In this document: one piece after another, positions 39,397 to 49,288 of the stretch | Numbering within the stretch: position 1 is the stretch's first letter | Layout: each line of letters starts with the position of its first letter | Source: Colwellia sp. Arc7-D | GTDB taxonomy: Bacteria > Pseudomonadota > Gammaproteobacteria > Enterobacterales > Alteromonadaceae | Reading direction: 5' to 3' | Length of the DNA: 64,000 bases | NCBI RefSeq assembly: GCF_003061515.1 | Contig: NZ_CP028924.1 | Location: 2,976,001-3,040,000, forward strand | Made by a program: the position numbers and the translations under genes | The notes under the pieces: model-generated | The model's input: only the letters and a program-made list of their open reading frames with translations | The model's database searches: none | Told to the model about the DNA's origin: nothing

Positions 39397-42300
39397 TTAC
39401 GATGGCTCGTAATCTAAATTAGCCGACAGCCAACGTTCAGCTTGAGGCATGGTCATTTCTTTACGGGCGGCGTAACTTTCTACTTGGTCTTGTGCTAACT
39501 TGGCAACCGCGAAGTATTTAGACTCTGGATGAGCAAAATACCAGCCACTTACCGCAGCGCCCGGCCACATGGCAAAGCTTGAGGTTAATTCCATACCAAT
39601 ATTTTCATCAACCTTAAGTAACTCCCACAACAAGCCCTTTTCTGTGTGTTCTGGGCAAGCAGGATAACCAGGTGCAGGTCTAATACCTTGGTATTTTTCA
39701 CGAATTAGGTCATCATTTGCTAAATTTTCTTCTGGTGCATAGCCCCAATAATCTTTACGAATTTGTTCGTGTAAATACTCGGCACTTGCCTCTGCAAGTC
39801 TGTCTGCAACCGCTTTAATTAAAATGCTGTTGTAGTCATCGTGATCTGCATCGAAAGCTTTTACTAACGCTTCAACACCAAAACCTGCAGAAACCGCGAA
39901 AGCGCCAATGTAGTCGTCAACACCTGAGGCTTTATCAGCAACATAATCGGCTAAACAACGATTATATTGGCCGCTAGGCTTTTTACTTTGTTGACGTAAT
40001 TGATGCAATTTCATTAATGGTTCGGTGCGTGAGTCATCGGTATAAAGCTGTAAATCATCTTGCTCACGATTCGCTGGAAATAAACCAAAAACCGCTTTTG
40101 CAGTTAATTTTTTATTGTTGATCACATCATCCAACATAGCGTTGGCATCATTAAATAACTTAGTGGCTTCTTCGCCTACCACTTCATGCTTAAGAATTAA
40201 CGGGTATTTACCCGATAACTGCCAAGTCATAAAAAACGGCGTCCAATCGATATAATGTCTAACAATATTTAGGTCGATATTATCAAGTACAGTTACGCCT
40301 AGTTTATTAGGCACTTTTGGTGTGTAGTTATCAAAACTAATAGGCACAGCATTAGCACGGGCGTCTTTTAAAGAAATTAAACTCGAACGTGGGCCTTTTT
40401 TATAATGACGCTCGCGCACTTTAACGTATTCCGCATTTTGGCGTTCTACAAAGGCGGCTCTATTTTCATCAGAAAGTAACGTACTTACCACAGAAACTGA
40501 ACGTGAAGCATTAGGAACATACACAACAGGATGCTGATATTGCGGCTCAATTTTTACCGCTGTATGTGCTTTAGAGGTAGTAGCACCGCCAATCAATAAT
40601 GGTAGGTTGAAGTCTAGTCGCTTCATTTCTTTAGCAACATGTACCATTTCATCTAATGACGGAGTAATTAATCCTGACAAACCAATAATATCGACTTTTT
40701 CTTCGCGAGCTACGCGTAAAATATCGTCACATGACACCATAACGCCTAAGTCGATAATTTCGTAGTTATTACACTGCAACACTACGCCAACAATATTTTT
40801 CCCAATGTCATGCACATCGCCTTTTACCGTTGCTAATAATATTTTACCGTTAGATTTAATCTCGGTTTTTTCCGCTTCGATAAAGGGGTTTAAATGCGCT
40901 ACTGCTTGCTTCATTACTCGCGCTGACTTTACCACTTGTGGTAAAAACATTTCGCCAGCACCAAATAAATCACCAACAACATTCATGCCGTCCATTAACG
41001 GCCCTTCAATAACATCTAAAGGTCGTTTAGCGACTAATCTAGCCGCTTCAGTATCTTCAATAATAAACTCGTTGATACCTTTAACCAGTGAATATTCTAA
41101 GCGTTTATTAACTTCTAATTCACGCCATGTTAAATCCGCTTTACTACTTTGACTGCCGGCTTGACCACGATATTCTTGTGCGATATCGAGTAATCGCTCA
41201 GTAGCGCCATCATCTGAGTTTTGAATGACATCTTCAACCGCCAAACGCAGGTTATCAGGAATGTCTGAATAAATAGCTAACTGACCTGCGTTAACTATAC
41301 CCATATCCATACCATTTTTTATCGCATGGTAGAGAAACACCGCATGAATCGCTTCACGCACCGGATTATTACCACGGAATGAAAACGAAACATTAGACAC
41401 ACCACCAGAAATCATGGCGTGTGGTAAGTTTTGCTTAATATCACCTACCGCTTCAATGAAATCGCGCGCATAGTTGTTATGCTCTTCAATACCGGTGGCA
41501 ACAGCAAAAATATTAGGATCGAAAATTATATCTTCGGCTGGAAATCCAATTTCATGCACCAGAATTTGATAGGCGCGCTTACAAATTTCATACTTACGCT
41601 CGCGAGTGTCGGCTTGGCCTTTTTCATCAAACGCCATAATAATAACCGCAGCGCCGTAGCGACGTAACAATTCAGCTTGTTCGCGAAAGTTGTCTTCGCC
41701 CTCTTTTAAACTAATAGAGTTAACAACACCTTTACCTTGAATACATTTTAAGCCCGCTTCTAAAATATCCCATTTAGAAGAATCGAGCATAATTGGCACC
41801 TTAGCAATATCTGGCTCACCGGCAATTAAGTTTAAAAATCGCACCATTGCCGCTTGCGAGTCCAACATGCCTTCATCCATGTTGATATCAATAATTTGCG
41901 CACCGTTTTCAACTTGCTGCAAAGCCACCGCAATGGCTTGATCGTAGTTTTCATCGGTTATTAGGCGTTTAAAAACAGCTGAGCCTGTTACATTAGTACG
42001 CTCACCTACGTTAACAAATAAGCTATCTTCTTTGATGGTAAGCGCTTCTAGACCTGATAAGCGACAAGCAATTTCTTTCGGCTTTATTTCTCGCGGAGCA
42101 ATATTAGCAACCGCATCTGCCATACCTTTAATATGATCTGGCGTGGTACCACAACAGCCACCAATAATATTTAAAAAGCCAGATGTTCCCCACTCTTCAA
42201 TATGCTTATCCATTTCTTCAACGCTAAAATCATAGCCACCAAAAGCATTCGGTAAACCAGCATTGGGGTGAGCAGATACGGCCACGTCTGAAATGCGGCT

Positions 42301-43125
42301 TAACTCTGCAACATATTGGCGTAATTCAACTGGGCCTAACGCACAGTTTAAACCCACTGAAATTGGCTTAGCATGGCGTAACGAGTTGTAAAATGCCTCA
42401 GTTGTTTGGCCTGATAACGTACGCCCTGAGGCATCGGTAATCGTGCCGGAAATCATCACAGGAAAACGCTCACCACGACTTTCAAAAACCGTTTCAACGG
42501 CGAATATAGCCGCTTTAGCATTCAAGGTATCGAATATCGTTTCAATTAAAATAATGTCACTGCCGCCATCAAGCAAGGCGTTAGTAGATTCAATATAGGC
42601 ATCTTTTAACTGATCAAAAGTTACATTACGATACGCAGGATCGTTTACATCAGGAGATATTGAACAGGTACGGTTTGTTGGCCCTAAAACACCGGCAACA
42701 AAACGTGGTTTACCCGGATTTTTCGCGGTAAATTCATCTGCAACTTCACGCGCTATCTGTGCCGCGGCTAAGTTAATAGCGGCACTGTAATCTTCCATGT
42801 CGTAATCTGCCATGGCGATAGTGGTGGCATTAAAAGTATTGGTTTCAAGAATATCTGCGCCAGCGACTAAATATTCACGGTGAATCGCTTTAATAACGTC
42901 TGGCTGCGTCAGCACCAACATGTCGTTGTTACCTTTAACATCGCTATGCCAGTCGGAAAACTGTTCGCCGCGATAGTCTTGCTCTTCAAACTTATACGCT
43001 TGGATCATGGTGCCCATAGCGCCATCTAAAATTAAAATACGCTGGTCTAACTGAGCTTGTAAAAGGCCATAAGAAGCAGATTGCACTACTGGGGTTTTTG
43101 ATTGAGAGTATGATTGCTTAGACAC
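39397..43125 (-). CDS. metH: Cobalamin-dependent methionine synthase
   Basis: A 1242-residue enzyme moving a methyl group from methyltetrahydrofolate to homocysteine through B12. Domains in order: homocysteine domain ([10 protein letters not shown], zinc Cys in G-L-N-C-A-L-G and G-G-C-C-G-T-T), pterin domain, B12 cap and binding domain (D-V-H-D-I-G-K-N, the cobalt-ligand His), and the SAM-binding reactivation domain at the C-terminus. GTG 43125 is chosen: AGGGA lies upstream and the sequence begins S-K-Q-S; an in-frame ATG at 43164 is inside metA. Start overlaps the metA stop by eight bases, so metA-metH is one operon under the MetJ site. The window also carries B12 uptake genes. Confidence 0.97.
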   Translation of the reverse strand: MSKQSYSQSKTPVVQSASYGLLQAQLDQRILILDGAMGTMIQAYKFEEQDYRGEQFSDWHSDVKGNNDMLVLTQPDVIKAIHREYLVAGADILETNTFNATTIAMADYDMEDYSAAINLAAAQIAREVADEFTAKNPGKPRFVAGVLGPTNRTCSISPDVNDPAYRNVTFDQLKDAYIESTNALLDGGSDIILIETIFDTLNAKAAIFAVETVFESRGERFPVMISGTITDASGRTLSGQTTEAFYNSLRHAKPISVGLNCALGPVELRQYVAELSRISDVAVSAHPNAGLPNAFGGYDFSVEEMDKHIEEWGTSGFLNIIGGCCGTTPDHIKGMADAVANIAPREIKPKEIACRLSGLEALTIKEDSLFVNVGERTNVTGSAVFKRLITDENYDQAIAVALQQVENGAQIIDINMDEGMLDSQAAMVRFLNLIAGEPDIAKVPIMLDSSKWDILEAGLKCIQGKGVVNSISLKEGEDNFREQAELLRRYGAAVIIMAFDEKGQADTRERKYEICKRAYQILVHEIGFPAEDIIFDPNIFAVATGIEEHNNYARDFIEAVGDIKQNLPHAMISGGVSNVSFSFRGNNPVREAIHAVFLYHAIKNGMDMGIVNAGQLAIYSDIPDNLRLAVEDVIQNSDDGATERLLDIAQEYRGQAGSQSSKADLTWRELEVNKRLEYSLVKGINEFIIEDTEAARLVAKRPLDVIEGPLMDGMNVVGDLFGAGEMFLPQVVKSARVMKQAVAHLNPFIEAEKTEIKSNGKILLATVKGDVHDIGKNIVGVVLQCNNYEIIDLGVMVSCDDILRVAREEKVDIIGLSGLITPSLDEMVHVAKEMKRLDFNLPLLIGGATTSKAHTAVKIEPQYQHPVVYVPNASRSVSVVSTLLSDENRAAFVERQNAEYVKVRERHYKKGPRSSLISLKDARANAVPISFDNYTPKVPNKLGVTVLDNIDLNIVRHYIDWTPFFMTWQLSGKYPLILKHEVVGEEATKLFNDANAMLDDVINNKKLTAKAVFGLFPANREQDDLQLYTDDSRTEPLMKLHQLRQQSKKPSGQYNRCLADYVADKASGVDDYIGAFAVSAGFGVEALVKAFDADHDDYNSILIKAVADRLAEASAEYLHEQIRKDYWGYAPEENLANDDLIREKYQGIRPAPGYPACPEHTEKGLLWELLKVDENIGMELTSSFAMWPGAAVSGWYFAHPESKYFAVAKLAQDQVESYAARKEMTMPQAERWLSANLDYEPS

Positions 43126-44069
43126 GAGATTTCCCTGGGTGAATGGCTTTAATATGGTTCGCATCTAATTGATACGGCGTAATTTGGTAAACGTAATAAT
43201 TTAGCCAGTTTGTGTACAGTAAACTGCCATGGCTGCGCCACATGTTTGCCGCCTCTTTTTCTGGGTCATCATCGGTAAAATAATTGTCAGGTATTGAAAC
43301 CTTGCCCCCGGCCGCAATATCTCGAAAATACTCTTCACTCAATGTACTTGCATCATATTCTGGGTGACCGGTTAAATAGACTTGCTGCTTATTTTTACTC
43401 GCGGCTAAATACACCCCTGCAACGTCAGATTCTGCTAATATTTCAATATCTTCAAGAGACTGATAATCAGATTTGTCAATGAAACCATAACGTGAGTGCG
43501 GCACACTAAATGTCTCATCGAAACCGCGGGTTAGTTGCTCATCTGGCTTTAAACAGTGGTGGCGATATACGCCAGATAGTTTTTGCTTTCGCAAATGTCG
43601 CTTTAAACCATAATGATGATAAAGCGCAGCATGGGCGGCCCCAACAAGAAAACATGGTTGAAGTAACATTTTGCTCTGCCCAGTCAAACACCTCACAAAT
43701 TTTATCCCAAAAAGTAACTTGTTGATAATCTAATAACGCTAGCGGCGCACCTGTAATAAGTAAACCATCGTATTGTTTGTGTTTAATATCATCGAATAAA
43801 CGGTAAAAATTATCTAAATGCGCTTGTGGCGTATTTTTAGATTCGTTTGCATGAATTCGAACGAACTCGACATTTATTTGCAGTGGTGTATTCGCCAGCA
43901 TGCGCAAGATTTGCACTTCAGTTTCAATTTTATTTGGCATTAGGTTAAGAATCGCCACTTCCATAGGACGAATTTCTTGATCAGCTGCACGACGTTCAGA
44001 CATAACGAAAATATTTTCTTTGTCTAAAATCGTTAAAGCAGGTAATTCATTGGGGATTTTTATGGGCAT
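43118..44069 (-). pseudogene. metA: Homoserine O-succinyltransferase, interrupted by a one-base frameshift
   Basis: First step of methionine synthesis. Frame one (from ATG 44069) carries the N-terminus M-P-I-K-I-P and the nucleophile region T-S-T-M-F-S-C-W; frame two, ending at 43118, carries K-L-S-G-V-Y, G-H-P-E-Y-D (catalytic His and Glu) and N-W-L-N-Y-Y-V-Y-Q. They meet at a run of four G on the coding strand (CCCC at 43639-43642). Removing one G gives C-W-A-A-H-A-A-L-Y-H-H-Y-G, aligning with E. coli C-W-A-V-Q-A-A-L-N-I-L-Y-G, and a protein of about 316 residues. As written it is truncated just after the catalytic Cys. Confidence 0.9.
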
Positions 44070-44112
44070 AGCACTAACCTAATGTCGGAAAATCGATATA
44101 TCTGTGTTAATA

Positions 44113-44182
44113 CCAAGTTGACTTATTCAGCCTCTACTTTTCATTTTAATCAATAAAGTGTGCAGGTAATGAATCAACTTAG
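44113..44182. repeat. Palindromic intergenic element, copy 1
   Basis: About 70 bases starting ACCAAGTTGA and ending TCAACTTAG, with AAGTTGA (44115-44121) pairing with TCAACTT (44174-44180) and an interior that shares an ACTTTT..TTTAA core with the element at 46048-46120. Looks like a member of a small repeat family. Confidence 0.55.
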
Positions 44183-44267
44183 TCTCAGTATAAAATAACG
44201 CTGATAAACAGCCTTTTTATTTACTATTTTTATCTCAGTGTAATGTGACTTGGATTTCTAGCTATGT

Positions 44268-44291
44268 CAACCTCTAAACGTATAGACGTCT
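44268..44291. promoter_or_regulatory. MetJ operator, three tandem met boxes
   Basis: Three contiguous 8-bp boxes compared with AGACGTCT: CAACCTCT (5/8), AAACGTAT (6/8), AGACGTCT (8/8). MetJ with SAM binds arrays of two or more such boxes. It lies about 200 bases upstream of metA. Confidence 0.75.
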
Positions 44292-44545
44292 AAAAATAGA
44301 TATAACTTATTAATCTACTAGTTTCACGTTTGATCTAGTTAACTTGCTTAAAAGGATTTGAAAACAGCGTGAAGAGCAGAGGTAAGGTCACTAAAAGCGT
44401 AGACTTTCCGTACAAAACGAATATTTTATCGATCAGTTATACAAAAAAAAATGACCACAAAAGTGATGATTAGTCTTTAATTGGCATTAAAAATACGGGT
44501 ACTTAAGTGTTTTAGCGCTGAGCAGGCGCTACAAATAAAATAGCA

Positions 44546-44585
44546 TGTAGGAGCTTGGTACTAAGAAAAGTAGCAAGCCCCTACA
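44546..44585. terminator. Inverted repeat downstream of the HD-domain gene
   Basis: TGTAGGAGCTTG (44546-44557) pairs with CAAGCCCCTACA (44574-44585) with one mismatch. On the minus strand it lies about 65 bases after the HD-domain gene stop and is followed by a modest T-rich stretch; probable terminator. Confidence 0.45.
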
Positions 44586-44648
44586 TTTATTATAGAAAAT
44601 GTTTATTTTAGAAAAATTTATTGATGAAAAAGTTTGTTGAGAAAAACG

Positions 44649-45242
44649 TTAAGCGTTGCGTAGCCAACCATTTTCTACTGCCAAATCTATTTGTTCAGTA
44701 ACATATGTCCATAGTTTAGGTGCTAAACCATCTAATAAATTATTACGCGCGATGACTTCAGATTTACTCACATTATGTTTCGCCCAGCTACCCCCATTAT
44801 TTTTCATATTTTGTAATAAAGGTAAAACTCGGTCCATTGCTTTAGCAAATTTAGCATCGTTGGTTTCTGCTTCTTCAAACTCTAACCAAAGATTTAACGT
44901 TTCTTGATATTGTTGCTCAGGCAATAAACCAAAGATACGTTTTGCAGCGGCTAACTCTTTTGCTTCCTGCGCATCAAGCTCTGATTGTTTTGCAAATGCA
45001 AACGTGTCGCCTGCATCAATTTCAACGATGTCATGAATAAGTAGCATAATGGTAACTCGCGCTACATTTACCGGCTCTGATGCATAACCATTTAGTGTTT
45101 GCGCCATCAACGCTATGTGCCAACTATGCTCAGCACTATTCTCACGTCTGTTGTCATCTGATTTCACTGTCACTTGTCGGTACACAGCTTTAAGACGGTC
45201 TAACTCTAATATAAAATTTAATTGTTGCTCTAAATCTTGCAT
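44649..45242 (-). CDS. HD-domain nucleotidase-like hydrolase
   Basis: A 197-residue protein of the YfbR/HDDC2-like HD superfamily. Metal-binding residues appear as S-A-E-H-S-W-H near residue 38, L-L-I-H-D-I-V-E-I-D-A-G-D near 70, and a distal A-K-A-M-D-R-V-L-P. Relatives are 5'-deoxynucleotidases that dephosphorylate dNMPs; substrate here is not provable from sequence. Single gene, no partner visible. Confidence 0.8.
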   Translation of the reverse strand: MQDLEQQLNFILELDRLKAVYRQVTVKSDDNRRENSAEHSWHIALMAQTLNGYASEPVNVARVTIMLLIHDIVEIDAGDTFAFAKQSELDAQEAKELAAAKRIFGLLPEQQYQETLNLWLEFEEAETNDAKFAKAMDRVLPLLQNMKNNGGSWAKHNVSKSEVIARNNLLDGLAPKLWTYVTEQIDLAVENGWLRNA

Positions 45243-45481
45243 TATTACTCCTTATGAAAAGCTTTTACGGTGTTTATAACCACGTAAATGATATGGGGAC
45301 GGTTAGGTCTAACAACAACCTTTTAACCTATTGAGTTTACTTTAAAATAGTTAAACATTCTTAGACTCCATCTGAAGTATAAAAAGTCGCTATATATTTA
45401 TTTAATTATCTGCCTTGCGCTATTGAAAAATAAATTAATGTCCTAATATCTAGGTTATTCTCAGCAATTAAACTTTTCGGT

Positions 45482-45901
45482 ATGTGGCGTTTTATAACAA
45501 TATTTTTTATGTTATTTTTGCTAGCTCAAAATGCTAGTGCATTATCGATCTCAAAATACTCACAAGAGCCAACTCCACAGCATGTCAACACGGCTCAAAA
45601 TGAACAACAGGTTAGTGTCGATTTAGACAGCCATCAGCCACAACATTTATTTAACTTACCTAGAATTAATACTTTTAGTCCTGCTACTTTTTCAATTGAG
45701 GCACAAACAGCGCCAATTTATGTCTTAGTGATTGAGTTTTTTAAAACTGAGAGTAGTGCTCGAGAGTTTAAAAATTTAGCGCCACCCCCAAACTTAATTA
45801 ACTGGTTTGAACAATTAAATCATCACGCAAAATCATCACGTATTTCCGGCTGGAAAGACGGTAATTTTTTATACAGCGCAAAAACCACCTACCACAGCTA
45901 G
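45482..45901 (+). CDS. VemP-like secretion-monitoring arrest peptide (candidate)
   Basis: A 139-residue exported protein with a cleavable signal (about residues 1-20, ending A-S-A). The mature part has no known domain and is rich in Gln, Asn and His. The last 20 residues begin R-I-S-G-W-K, then x-x-N-x-x-Y-x-A-x-x-T, which matches the arrest segment of V. alginolyticus VemP as I recall it. Context agrees: a second secD-secF pair follows in the same direction with a 238-base gap containing a long hairpin. In vibrios VemP stalls on the ribosome when export is slow, opening the secDF2 ribosome site. Here function is inferred; the similarity outside the C-terminus is weak. Confidence 0.65.
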   Translation: MWRFITIFFMLFLLAQNASALSISKYSQEPTPQHVNTAQNEQQVSVDLDSHQPQHLFNLPRINTFSPATFSIEAQTAPIYVLVIEFFKTESSAREFKNLAPPPNLINWFEQLNHHAKSSRISGWKDGNFLYSAKTTYHS

Positions 45902-46047
45902 TTCATTTAACTTCAGCAAAGCAATAACGATTAGTTTTATTGCCTGCACAAAAATCGACTATTTTACTTTTAAATAACTGATGCTAAGCCATCAGGCACT
46001 TATTGAATGCATTCTGCGTATAGCTGCGTTTTTAATACAGTGTTACA

Positions 46048-46120
46048 CCAAGTTGATTAATGATTTGCTCACTTTTAATGTTTAACGTTAAAAAGTAGAT
46101 CAATTAATTAATCAAATTGG
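46048..46120. repeat. Palindromic element upstream of secD2, copy 2
   Basis: CCAAGTTGATTAAT (46048-46061) pairs with ATTAATCAAATTGG (46107-46120), 13 of 14, with a looser inner stem centred on AACGTT (46084-46089). Ends nine bases before the probable secD2 ribosome site (GAG at 46129-46131). Related to the element at 44113-44182. It may be just a dispersed repeat or may serve as the masking hairpin of secD2. Confidence 0.65.
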
Positions 46121-46139
46121 GATTAATCGAGATTTCAAA

Positions 46140-48065
46140 ATGAACACACGCAACAAGTCCAGCATAAAAAATATTAGCTGGCGAAATATGGTTATTTTTA
46201 TCACGCTAATATTTATGATTATTAATGCCCTACCAAATTTATACCCTGATAAAACAAATATTCAGTTAATCAGTAATAACAGCAATATTGAACAAACGAC
46301 ACCAGAGCAATTAAACACACTGTTGCTTAACAATAACCTGGCATCAGAAAAAATAATAACGAATGCAACGGGCACAATAATTACGCTAGAAAATAAGTCA
46401 GACGAACAAGCCGCTAAAGAATTATTAAATACAGCATTTGCCGGTAAATATGTCATCAGTAGTACAGTATCAAACGAGGGTCCATCTTGGTTTAAGGCCA
46501 TGAATATGGAACCTATAAAACTAGGGTTAGATCTTAGTGGCGGGGTTTTATTTGTACTTGATGTTGATACCGAGAGAGCTTTATTTGAACACATGAAAGG
46601 GCTTGGCACAGATCTAAAAACCCAAAGTATAGAAAAACGTATACGAGGCGTTAATGTAGCTCAAGTTAATAATTATTCTCTTGAAGTTAGCTTCCCTTCT
46701 GCCATGAAAAGTAAGCTTGAATTACTGCTGAGTGATATAACTAAACATTCACCTGAGTTAAGCACTAAAAACATAAGTAATACGCATATATCGCTACTTT
46801 ACTCGCCTCAAGAGCAAGTAAACTTTAGACAAGCTACCATGAAGCAAACTCTAAAAACTATGCGTGGGCGTATTGAAGAATTAGGGATCACTGAAGCAAT
46901 AACCCAACAACAAGGGAAAAATAGAATACGTATAGAACTACCCGGTGTGCATAACCCGGAAGAGGCTAAACGTATTATTGGTGCTACCGCAACACTGGAC
47001 TTTTATCAACTCGCTGATGATTCAAATACGGCTGGCATGATACAAATGACAGATAGCAGCGGTCGTAAATTCAACTTAAATAGTAAAGTAGTGTTTTCAG
47101 GCAGTAGTATTAAAAATGCCCGTGCCGGACAAGATGAAATGGGTATGCCCTCGGTAAACCTGACTTTGGATAGCGTTGGCGGTAAAAAAATGTCGACCTT
47201 TTCGAAAGATAATATTGGTAAACCTATGGTGACTTTATTCTCTGAGTTTCACCGTAACAGTGATAATGAAATAGTTAAAAAGAGTAAAATCATTAATGTT
47301 GCGAATATCTCACAACATTTAGGCGCGCAGTTTAGTATTACCCATATGTCGAGCCCACAAGCAGCACAAGAATTGTCGCTATTATTACGTGCTGGCTCTT
47401 TAAATGCTCCTGTTACTATCGTAATGCAGCGCAATATTGAAGCAACACTTGGCGCTGACAATATTGATAATGGCATTAAAGCGTTGAGTATTGGCATTGC
47501 ATTTACATTATTGTTTATGGCGGTTTGGTACCGCACTTTAGGGCTAATTGCTAATGTTGCTTTAGCGCTAAATTTAATCAGTTTATTAGGGCTCATGTCT
47601 TTATTACCTGGCGCTGTTTTAACCTTACCAGGTATTGCAGGCTTAGTTTTAACGGTTGGTATGGCGGTTGATGCCAATGTACTTATTTTTGAGCGAATTA
47701 AAGAAGAGTTAAGACGAGGACGTAAAGCGCTATCAGCCATTGAAGTTGGCTATAAAAGTGCCTTTGCGACTATTTTAGACGCCAACATTACCACCATGAT
47801 CACCGGTATTATTTTGTACACTATAGGTTACGGACCGGTTAAAGGTTTTGCTATTATTTTATGTCTTGGAATACTCACCAGTATGTTTACTGGCGTATTT
47901 GTCGCAAAAACATTAACCAATATGGTCATTCGAGACAATAAAAATAAATTACTGGGGATTACATTAGACGATAACGTAAACGCTAAGTCCTTATCTGAGT
48001 CAACTTCAAAAGTAGCCACTAAAACCAAAGCGAAATCCCTTATCAATTCAGGAGCTAACTCATGA
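46140..48065 (+). CDS. Second SecD paralogue
   Basis: A 641-residue SecD-like protein, clearly divergent from the housekeeping copy but with all landmarks: N-terminal helix, [11 protein letters not shown] near residue 125, I-R-I-E-L-P-G-V, and the membrane motif [28 protein letters not shown]. The periplasmic head is poorly conserved. Marine vibrios carry a second SecDF, driven by protons and used when sodium is low or SecDF1 fails; that is the likely role here given the upstream VemP-like gene. No yajC accompanies it. Overlaps secF2 (ATGA). Confidence 0.93.
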   Translation: MNTRNKSSIKNISWRNMVIFITLIFMIINALPNLYPDKTNIQLISNNSNIEQTTPEQLNTLLLNNNLASEKIITNATGTIITLENKSDEQAAKELLNTAFAGKYVISSTVSNEGPSWFKAMNMEPIKLGLDLSGGVLFVLDVDTERALFEHMKGLGTDLKTQSIEKRIRGVNVAQVNNYSLEVSFPSAMKSKLELLLSDITKHSPELSTKNISNTHISLLYSPQEQVNFRQATMKQTLKTMRGRIEELGITEAITQQQGKNRIRIELPGVHNPEEAKRIIGATATLDFYQLADDSNTAGMIQMTDSSGRKFNLNSKVVFSGSSIKNARAGQDEMGMPSVNLTLDSVGGKKMSTFSKDNIGKPMVTLFSEFHRNSDNEIVKKSKIINVANISQHLGAQFSITHMSSPQAAQELSLLLRAGSLNAPVTIVMQRNIEATLGADNIDNGIKALSIGIAFTLLFMAVWYRTLGLIANVALALNLISLLGLMSLLPGAVLTLPGIAGLVLTVGMAVDANVLIFERIKEELRRGRKALSAIEVGYKSAFATILDANITTMITGIILYTIGYGPVKGFAIILCLGILTSMFTGVFVAKTLTNMVIRDNKNKLLGITLDDNVNAKSLSESTSKVATKTKAKSLINSGANS

Positions 48066-48981
48066 ATAACACAAACATAAAATCAACATCGCGTATCAGT
48101 AAATTTCGTTTTGCTAGTTTCTATTTTGCAGCAGCCCTTATTACTATCTCATTATTAGGGTTATTTACAAAAGGCTTAAACCTTGGCTTAGATTTTACAG
48201 GAGGTTACTTAACTGAATTTTCAACAGAGCAATCGTTTGAGCAAGCAAACATGCAGCTGTTGCTGGGCAATTATCTATCACAAGACTTTCAATTATCATC
48301 AGCTGACAACGGCACACATTGGAGTGTTCGACAATCAGACAGCAACAGTGGTCAACAAAATAGCACTTGGTTAACTGAGTTTACTCAGCAAAGCGGCTTA
48401 TCTATAACACCACAAGATGCAATGTATATTGGCAGCCAAGTCGGCGATGAACTTATCAACCAAGGGGCTTAGCCTTACTCACGGCGGCAATAGTAATTTT
48501 AGTGTACTTGTCGCTAAGATTTGAATGGCGACTGGCTGCTGGCTCGGTAGTTGCTCTTGTACATGATGTGATAGTGGTACTAGGTATATTCGCTTGGTTT
48601 AATATCTCCTTTGATTTAACCATTTTAGCGAGTTTATTAGCCATTATTGGCTACTCACTAAATGACTCCATAATCGTTGGGGATAAAGTCAGAGAAATCA
48701 TGATAAGAAACAAGGATAGTGATATTGATAGCACAATTAACCATGCAATTAAATCAACCTTGGTGCGAACTTTAATCACCTCAGGTACCACGCTTGCTAC
48801 GATTCTAGCGATAGGCTTGTTTGCTGGAGAGTCTTTACAGGGGTTTGCTATTGCATTATTTAGCGGTATTTTAGTCGGTACGTATTCATCAATTGCTATA
48901 TCGGCAACCATTCCGCAATTGTTAGGTTTAAGCCCTGACCATTACCATAAACAAGCGCAAGAAATTTGTACCTTGCCTTAA
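48062..48981 (+). pseudogene. Second SecF paralogue, interrupted by a one-base frameshift
   Basis: SecF-like, start ATG overlapping the secD2 stop. Frame one (48062-48472) has L-N-L-G-L-D-F-T-G-G and V-G-D-E-L-I-N-Q-G then stops; frame two (to 48981) has L-R-F-E-W-R-L-A-A-G-S, I-I-G-Y-S-L-N-D-S-I-I-V-G-D-K-V-R and the rest. They meet at GGGG 48464-48467: one extra G gives Q-G-G-L-A-L-L-T, as in SecF1 (Q-G-G-L-A-M-L-T), and about 306 residues. As written the protein lacks helices 2-6. Confidence 0.9.
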
Positions 48982-48998
48982 TGTAGTATGCACAGAGG

Positions 48999-49031
48999 TT
49001 ACTCGTTATACCATTCATGAATAACGAGTAA
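48999..49031. terminator. Inverted repeat after secF2
   Basis: TTACTCGTTAT (48999-49009) pairs perfectly with ATAACGAGTAA (49021-49031), 11-base loop. No T run follows, so terminator function is uncertain. Confidence 0.45.
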
Positions 49032-49050
49032 TGCCAAAATGTTAAACACC

Positions 49051-49106
49051 AAGAGTTAAGACCTAAGAATTAAGGCCTAAGAATTAAGGTCCAAGAGTTA
49101 AGACCT
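49051..49106 (+). repeat. Four tandem copies of a 14-bp unit
   Basis: Units at 49051, 49065, 49079 and 49093 follow AAGARTTAAGRYCY; copies 1 and 4 are identical and copies 2 and 3 differ in the last bases. The reverse complement of its core (AGGTCTTAA) recurs about 50 bases downstream. Confidence 0.9.
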
Positions 49107-49213
49107 AAAGGATTTAATTGCTTCACTACAATAAACCAGTCACCCATTAGGTCTTAAGTTTGAGTATGTCGTTTTACAATGTAAAAATTTTAAATCTACG
49201 ATGACAGTAAAAT

Positions 49214-49255
49214 AAATAACAAATAACAAATAACAAATAACAAATAACAAATAAC
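49214..49255 (+). repeat. Six perfect tandem copies of AAATAAC
   Basis: A 7-bp microsatellite-like array, six exact units, non-coding, about 34 bases beyond the end of the small convergent gene. Confidence 0.95.
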
Positions 49256-49288
49256 AGCTAAAGTTAACCCTGAGCTGAAGTATTAATC

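Larger units (their letters stand above)
44070..44648. other. metA upstream region
   Basis: 579 bases without a gene. It holds a dispersed palindromic element (44113-44182), the MetJ operator (44268-44291) and an inverted repeat near the end of the HD-domain gene (44546-44585). The metA leader would be about 170-200 bases long; I see no SAM riboswitch. Confidence 0.6.
48982..49288. other. Repeat-rich intergenic region
   Basis: 307 bases between secF2 and a convergent small gene. Holds an 11-bp inverted repeat, four 14-bp tandem copies and six 7-bp tandem copies, each listed separately. Confidence 0.8.

Noticed and set aside
40805..41152. 115-codon frame antisense to metH
   Set aside because: Lies wholly inside a fully conserved enzyme gene; no family signature.
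49051..49255. Tandem repeats as a CRISPR array
   Set aside because: Units are 7 or 14 bp and directly adjacent with no spacers; no cas genes.
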